Source: Clostridia bacterium | GTDB lineage: Bacteria; Bacillota; Clostridia; Christensenellales; Borkfalkiaceae | Direction of reading: 5' to 3' | DNA: 64,000 bases | NCBI GenBank assembly: GCA_017399185.1 | Contig: JAFQEA010000016.1 | Coordinates: forward strand, 85,264-149,263 | Part shown: one piece after another, positions 59,867-64,000 of the stretch | Numbering within the stretch: position 1 is the first letter of the stretch | How the letters are laid out: each line of letters begins with the position of its first letter | The notes under the pieces: generated by a model | What the model was told of the DNA's origin: nothing | The model's input: the letters and a program-made list of their open reading frames with translations, nothing else | The model's database searches: none | Position numbers and translations under genes: made by a program

Positions 59867-60580
59867 ATGTCAATCCCAACACCACATATAACAGCCAAAA
59901 AAGGCGATTTTGCAAAAACAGTTTTAATGCCGGGCGACCCGAAGCGTTCACGCTTTATCGCTGAAAACTATCTTGAAAACGCAGTGCTTGTAAACGACGT
60001 AAGGGGCGTACAGGGCTATACGGGTTATTACAAGGGTAAAAGGGTTTCGGTTATGGCGTCAGGTATGGGCCAGCCTGCAATCGGTATTTACTCTTACGAG
60101 CTTTTCAATTTCTACGACGTATCAAGCATTATCCGCGTCGGAAGCTGCGGCTCGTTTGACCCTGATTTAAGGGTAAGGGATATTATTTTAGCCATGGGCG
60201 CTTGCACAAACGGCAATTACGCAATGCAATATAACCTGCCGGGTACGTTTGCACCGATTGCTGACTTCGGTCTTTTAAAGAAAGCCGCTGAAGAATGCGA
60301 AAAGGCAGGCGTAAACTACAAGGTTGGTAATATCTTCTCATCGGATATGTTCTATGACGATGCAAATTCGGGTATGGACTGGGCAAAGATGGGTGTTTTG
60401 GGTGTAGAAATGGAATCTGCCGCACTTTATCTTAACGCGGCACGCGCAGGTAAAAAGGCACTTTGTATCTGCACGGTAAGCGATTCGTTTATCCACCCTG
60501 AAGACAACACCACTGCAGAAGAAAGACAAAATTCATTTACTAAAATGATGGAAATCGCTTTGGCTATTGCTGAAGAATAA
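59867..60580 (+). CDS. deoD: Purine-nucleoside phosphorylase (DeoD type)
   Basis: 237 aa. IPTPHITAKKGDFAKTVLMP and GDPKRSRFIAE are the DeoD N terminus; MASGMGQPAIGIYSYEL binds phosphate; VEMESAALY contacts the ribose; CTVSD holds the catalytic Asp. It splits purine (deoxy)nucleosides to base and sugar 1-phosphate. ATG 59867 follows AAGGAG; deoB follows 23 bases later. Confidence 0.95.
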   Translation: MSIPTPHITAKKGDFAKTVLMPGDPKRSRFIAENYLENAVLVNDVRGVQGYTGYYKGKRVSVMASGMGQPAIGIYSYELFNFYDVSSIIRVGSCGSFDPDLRVRDIILAMGACTNGNYAMQYNLPGTFAPIADFGLLKKAAEECEKAGVNYKVGNIFSSDMFYDDANSGMDWAKMGVLGVEMESAALYLNAARAGKKALCICTVSDSFIHPEDNTTAEERQNSFTKMMEIALAIAEE

Positions 60581-60603
60581 TTTTGGGATTTAAAAGGAAT
60601 AAA

Positions 60604-61767
60604 ATGCAAACAAAAAGAGTATTTTTAATCGTTCTTGACAGCGTTGGTATCGGTGCCGAGCCTGACGCGCACCTTTTCGGTGACGAAGGCAGCAACACCC
60701 TTGGCGCTGTAAGGGAACACATAAACTTTAACTGCCCTAATATGGTTTCCTTGGGGCTTTTCAACATTGACGGCGTTGGCGGCGGCGTTGCTAAACCACG
60801 CGCGGCGCACGCAAGGCTTCAGGAATCTTCTATGGGCAAGGACACGACTATCGGGCATTGGGAAATCGCAGGGGTTATCTCTGAAAAGCCAATGCCAACC
60901 TATCCTGACGGCTTACCAAAGGATATGATTGAACGCTTTGAAACTTTAGCAGGCGTTAAAACCCTTTGCCATAAGCCATATTCGGGGACAGAAGTTATTA
61001 AAGACTTCGGTAAGGAGCATATGGAAACGGGCGCACTTATCGTTTATACGTCGGCAGACAGCGTTTTCCAGATTGCCGCACACGAAGATATCGTACCAAT
61101 CGAAAAGCTTTACAAGTATTGCGAAATCGCGCGTGAGATGCTCCAAGGCGACTGGGGCGTTGGCAGGGTAATTGCACGCCCGTTTGAAGGCGAATACCCA
61201 TTTAAGCGTACTTCGCGCCGCCACGACTATTCTTTAACGCCACCAAAGCCAACAATGCTTGACTTGTTAAAGAAAAATGGCTTTGATACAATTTCTATCG
61301 GCAAAATTTACGATATTTTTGCAGGTCAGGGCATAAGTGAAGGAAGTCGCACGTCTTCAAACGATGACGGTATGCAAAAAACCATGCAAATGCTTGATAG
61401 GGACTTTAACGGCTTATGCTTTGTCAACCTTGTTGACTTTGATATGCTTTACGGTCACCGCAACGACGTTGCAGGCTATGCTTTGGCGCTGACTAACTTT
61501 GATAAGTGGCTTGGCGAATTTATGCCAAGGCTTAACGATGACGATTTGTTAATTATCACGGCTGACCATGGCTGTGACCCAAAAACACCGTCAACAGACC
61601 ACTCACGCGAGTACGTGCCAATGCTTATGTACGGCAAAAACGTCAAGCCCGTTAACTTGGGCACTTTGCCAACCTTTAGTGATATCGCCGCAACCGTTTT
61701 AGACGTTTTTGGTGTTGAAAAGGAAGGCGTTGACGGCACAAGCTTTTTACCAAAAGTTAGCCTATAA
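60604..61767 (+). CDS. deoB: Phosphopentomutase
   Basis: ATG 60604 after AAAGGAAT gives the usual start MQTKRVFLIVLDSVGIGAEP. The 387-aa metalloenzyme has LDSVGIG, the phosphorylated Thr region (GKDTTIGHWE) and ITADHGCDP with metal ligands. It converts (deoxy)ribose 1-phosphate to 5-phosphate, linking DeoD and Pdp to DeoC. Its last codons and stop are formed by dispersed motif copy 10. Confidence 0.95.
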   Translation: MQTKRVFLIVLDSVGIGAEPDAHLFGDEGSNTLGAVREHINFNCPNMVSLGLFNIDGVGGGVAKPRAAHARLQESSMGKDTTIGHWEIAGVISEKPMPTYPDGLPKDMIERFETLAGVKTLCHKPYSGTEVIKDFGKEHMETGALIVYTSADSVFQIAAHEDIVPIEKLYKYCEIAREMLQGDWGVGRVIARPFEGEYPFKRTSRRHDYSLTPPKPTMLDLLKKNGFDTISIGKIYDIFAGQGISEGSRTSSNDDGMQKTMQMLDRDFNGLCFVNLVDFDMLYGHRNDVAGYALALTNFDKWLGEFMPRLNDDDLLIITADHGCDPKTPSTDHSREYVPMLMYGKNVKPVNLGTLPTFSDIAATVLDVFGVEKEGVDGTSFLPKVSL

Positions 61768-61775
61768 GCCGATTA
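61756..61775 (+). repeat. Dispersed palindromic motif, copy 10 (supplies the deoB stop)
   Basis: GTTAGCCTATAAGCCGATTA. The TAA inside it is the deoB stop codon. Confidence 0.8.
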
Positions 61776-61861
61776 TCGCTACTTTTTTGCTGTAAAATCA
61801 AGCAAATAAAGCTATTTTACACAGGCTTTTGGCAAATAAACAATAAACAAAAAGGTGTTTT

Positions 61862-62269
61862 ATGACAGATAAAGAATTATTGCTTTTAGCAATTAAAGCA
61901 CGTGAAAGCTCTTACTCACCGTACTCGGGCTTTGCTGTTGGCGCGGCACTTTTAACGCGTGACGGCAAGGTTTACACGGGCGCAAATATTGAAAACGCCG
62001 CTTACACACCAACTATCTGCGCTGAAAGGGTTGCGTTTTTCAAGGCGGTAAACAGCGGTGAACGCGACTTTGTAAAAATTGCCGTTGTGGGCGGAAAGCG
62101 CGGCGAAGCTATATCTTCACTTTGTGCACCGTGCGGTGTTTGCCGTCAGGTTATGGCAGAGTTTTGCAGGGATGATTTTATAATCGTTGCGGGCACGCCT
62201 GACGATATCAAAACCTATACGCTTAAGCAAATTTTGCCCGATTACTTTGGACCAAAGGACTTAAAATAA
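61862..62269 (+). CDS. cdd: Cytidine deaminase
   Basis: 135 aa. Zinc-binding motifs: NIENAAYTPTICAERVAF (CAE with the catalytic Glu) and CAPCGVCRQV (PCxxC). It deaminates cytidine and deoxycytidine to uridine forms for the phosphorylase next door. Standard length; N-terminal SSYSPYSGFAVGAAL is typical. Confidence 0.96.
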   Translation: MTDKELLLLAIKARESSYSPYSGFAVGAALLTRDGKVYTGANIENAAYTPTICAERVAFFKAVNSGERDFVKIAVVGGKRGEAISSLCAPCGVCRQVMAEFCRDDFIIVAGTPDDIKTYTLKQILPDYFGPKDLK

Positions 62270-62302
62270 CTGCTTTACAATAATTTAAGGAAGGTTACCT
62301 GT

Positions 62303-63604
62303 ATGCGAATGTATGACTTAATAAAGAAAAAACGTGACGGAAAGAGCCTGACCGCGCAAGAGATTAAGTGGTTTATTGAAAATTACGTTAACGGCACGAT
62401 ACCCGACTATCAGGTGTCTGCGCTTTTGATGGCGATTTATTTTAACGGTATGGATTTAGAAGAAACCACCGCCTTAACCTTTGCCGTAAGGGATTCGGGC
62501 GATACGCTTGACTTTTCTGACGTAAAGGGTATCCGCGTTGACAAGCACTCAACGGGTGGCGTAGGGGATAAGACAAGCCTTATCGTTGCTCCTATCGTTG
62601 CAACGCTTGGAGTTAAGGTTGCCAAAATGAGCGGTCGTGGGTTAGGTCATACGGGCGGCACGGTTGACAAGCTTGAATCTATCCCGGGCTTTAACACGGG
62701 CCTTGGCGTTGATGAATTTTTAGAAATCGTTAACAGGGTAGGCATTGCAATCGTTGGTCAAAGTGCAGAGCTTGCCCCCGCAGACAAGCTTTTATATGCT
62801 TTAAGGGACGTAACCGCAACGGTTGAAAGCTTACCGCTGATTGTTTCAAGTATTATGGGTAAAAAGCTTGCCGCAGACGACGACTGTATCGTTTTAGACG
62901 TTAAAACGGGCAGCGGCTCGTTTATGAAGACCGTTGAAGACAGCAAGCGTTTAGCGCGCTTGATGGTTGATATCGGTAAGCAGGCAGGCAAAAAGATGCT
63001 TGCGCTAATTACCGATATGGACAGACCTTTAGGCTTTAATATCGGTAACATTTTAGAAGTAAAAGAAGCCGTTGAAACCTTACGCGGAAAGGGCCCAAGC
63101 GATTTGACGGAAATTTGTATTGCGCTTGCGGCGCACATGCTATCCCTTGCTGAAAAGGGCACTTATGAAGAATGTGAAGATAAGGTTAAAAAGGTTATTG
63201 CTGACGGCAGCGCGTTAAAGACCTTTGCCGATATGGTTGAAGCGCAGGGCGGCGATTCAAGGGTGATTTATGACACAAGCTTGTTTAAGGAGGCAAAATT
63301 CAGCCGCGTTGTTAAAGCTGAAAAATCGGGCTACATAGTAAAGGTTGACACTGAAGGCTACGGCACGGCAGCCCTGCTTTTAGGTGCGGGCAGAAACACT
63401 AAAGAAGACAAGATTGACTTTACTGCAGGTATTATTTTAAGCAAAAAAACAGGCGATTTTGTAAAGGCTGGTGAAGCTATCGCAACCCTTTATACAAACA
63501 GTGGGGAAAAGCTTGATGCCGGCGAAAGAAAGCTTATTGAAAGCACGGTAATCGGTGATGAAAAACCTGCCTATAAGCCGATTATCTTGGATAAGGTACA
63601 ATAA
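62303..63604 (+). CDS. pdp: Pyrimidine-nucleoside phosphorylase
   Basis: 433 aa. The signature KMSGRGLGHTGGTVDKLESI and DKHSTGGVGDKTSL identify the thymidine/pyrimidine phosphorylase family; the three-domain layout is complete. It splits uridine, thymidine and deoxyuridine to base and sugar 1-phosphate. The C terminus (EKPAYKPIILDKVQ) is encoded by dispersed motif copy 11. ATG 62303 follows AAGGAAGG. Confidence 0.94.
   Translation: MRMYDLIKKKRDGKSLTAQEIKWFIENYVNGTIPDYQVSALLMAIYFNGMDLEETTALTFAVRDSGDTLDFSDVKGIRVDKHSTGGVGDKTSLIVAPIVATLGVKVAKMSGRGLGHTGGTVDKLESIPGFNTGLGVDEFLEIVNRVGIAIVGQSAELAPADKLLYALRDVTATVESLPLIVSSIMGKKLAADDDCIVLDVKTGSGSFMKTVEDSKRLARLMVDIGKQAGKKMLALITDMDRPLGFNIGNILEVKEAVETLRGKGPSDLTEICIALAAHMLSLAEKGTYEECEDKVKKVIADGSALKTFADMVEAQGGDSRVIYDTSLFKEAKFSRVVKAEKSGYIVKVDTEGYGTAALLLGAGRNTKEDKIDFTAGIILSKKTGDFVKAGEAIATLYTNSGEKLDAGERKLIESTVIGDEKPAYKPIILDKVQ
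63566..63584 (+). repeat. Dispersed palindromic motif, copy 11 (inside pdp)
   Basis: CCTGCCTATAAGCCGATTA, read in frame as PAYKPI near the C terminus. Confidence 0.8.
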
Positions 63605-63619
63605 AAAAGGATGAAAAAC

Positions 63620-64000
63620 ATGGCAAAGCTTTATTTTAAATACGGCGCTATGGGCTGTTCAAAAACGGCGCAGGCGCTGATAACAAAATTCAATTATGAA
63701 GAAAGAAATATGTCGGTTTTATTATTAAAGCCGGCAATAGATACGCGTGACGGTGAAGCAATCGTCCGTTCAAGGATAGGTCTTTGGGAAAACTGCATTG
63801 CGGTTGACAAGGATTGTGATATTTATCAGCTTTTTAAAAATAATTACAGCGACAGACAGGTCGTTATCGTTGACGAGTGTCAGTTTTTAGAGCCAAAGCA
63901 GGTTGACCAGCTTGCTGAAATCGTTATTGATTTTGACGTGCCAGTATTGTGCTTTGGTTTAGCAACCGACTTTTTGACAAACCTATTCCCAGGAAGCCGC
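63620..64000 (+). CDS. tdk: Thymidine kinase, 3' end beyond window
   Basis: ATG 63620 is nine bases after AAAAAGG; ATG 63611 touches it and is rejected. The 127 visible codons show a P-loop variant (KYGAMGCSKTAQAL), a Walker-B-like VVIVDECQFL and FGLATDFLTNLFPGSR, all typical of class II thymidine kinase. It rephosphorylates thymidine, balancing the catabolic genes before it. The zinc-binding C terminus and stop lie outside the window. Confidence 0.93.
   Translation, partial: MAKLYFKYGAMGCSKTAQALITKFNYEERNMSVLLLKPAIDTRDGEAIVRSRIGLWENCIAVDKDCDIYQLFKNNYSDRQVVIVDECQFLEPKQVDQLAEIVIDFDVPVLCFGLATDFLTNLFPGSR

Overview
The window reads as chromosome of an uncultured low-to-moderate GC Bacillota, most likely a Clostridia-like anaerobe (inference). 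Supporting signs are strong AGGAGG-type ribosome sites, ATG/GTG/TTG starts, TTGACA-N17-TATAAT promoters, many short lipoproteins, an acyl-CoA dehydrogenase/ETF fermentation cluster, a GH53 galactanase and a deoxynucleoside salvage operon. No rRNA or CRISPR array was found. Three tRNA genes are present (Ser-GGA, Ser-GCT, Arg-ACG).

Region 1 (1-6 kb) is accessory. It holds a truncated DUF262/DUF1524 (GmrSD-like) gene, small genes of the kind carried by integrative elements, an XRE regulator with two matching operators, a SEC-C protein, and a SAM-riboswitch-like leader ending in a terminator in front of two small unknown genes. Region 2 (6-23 kb) holds all three tRNA genes. Each has its own 3' tail duplicated downstream, with cargo between the real tRNA and the copy: two 151-152 bp units at tRNA-Ser(GGA); about 2.2 kb with a transglutaminase-like gene and a lipoprotein gene at tRNA-Ser(GCT); and at tRNA-Arg two small structured units followed by a 6.3-kb defence island (XRE regulator, AbiTii-domain protein, type III Mod and Res, and an unknown protein). 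A cadmium/zinc efflux operon (ArsR regulator plus P1B ATPase), a DEDD exonuclease and a Listeria-Bacteroides-repeat lipoprotein lie among them.

Region 3 (23-30 kb) is sbcD-sbcC followed by small single genes and many AT-rich intergenic repeats. Region 4 (30-46.6 kb) is one large co-directional cluster behind a divergent TetR gene with a perfect TGAACG-N2-CGTTCA operator: MaoC hydratase, acyl-CoA dehydrogenase, EtfB, EtfA, thiolase, SDR reductase, a KASIII-like protein with an atypical Cys-His-His triad, a complete LIV-type ABC importer whose LivG carries about 215 extra N-terminal residues, an acetate/butyrate-type CoA-transferase and two alpha/beta hydrolases. Together these could run butyrate-type chemistry through (R)-3-hydroxyacyl-CoA, or beta-oxidation of an imported acid.

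Region 5 (46.7-55.9 kb) is cell-envelope related: an ECF sigma factor with an RsgI-like anti-sigma and an RsgI-domain lipoprotein; a lipoprotein / Lgt-like / beta-propeller lipoprotein overlapping operon; a membrane XRE regulator; and a GH53 lipoprotein. Region 6 (56-64 kb) is nucleoside catabolism: psuG, an MFS transporter with a large ectodomain, deoC, deoD, deoB, cdd, pdp and the 5' part of tdk.

Two signals stand out beyond gene content. One is a 17-20 bp near-palindrome (core CCTATARGYCGATTA) at least eleven times in 64 kb, inside conserved coding regions as well as between genes. The other is a small structured element joined, at the same T-arm position, to the 3' tails of two different tRNAs.
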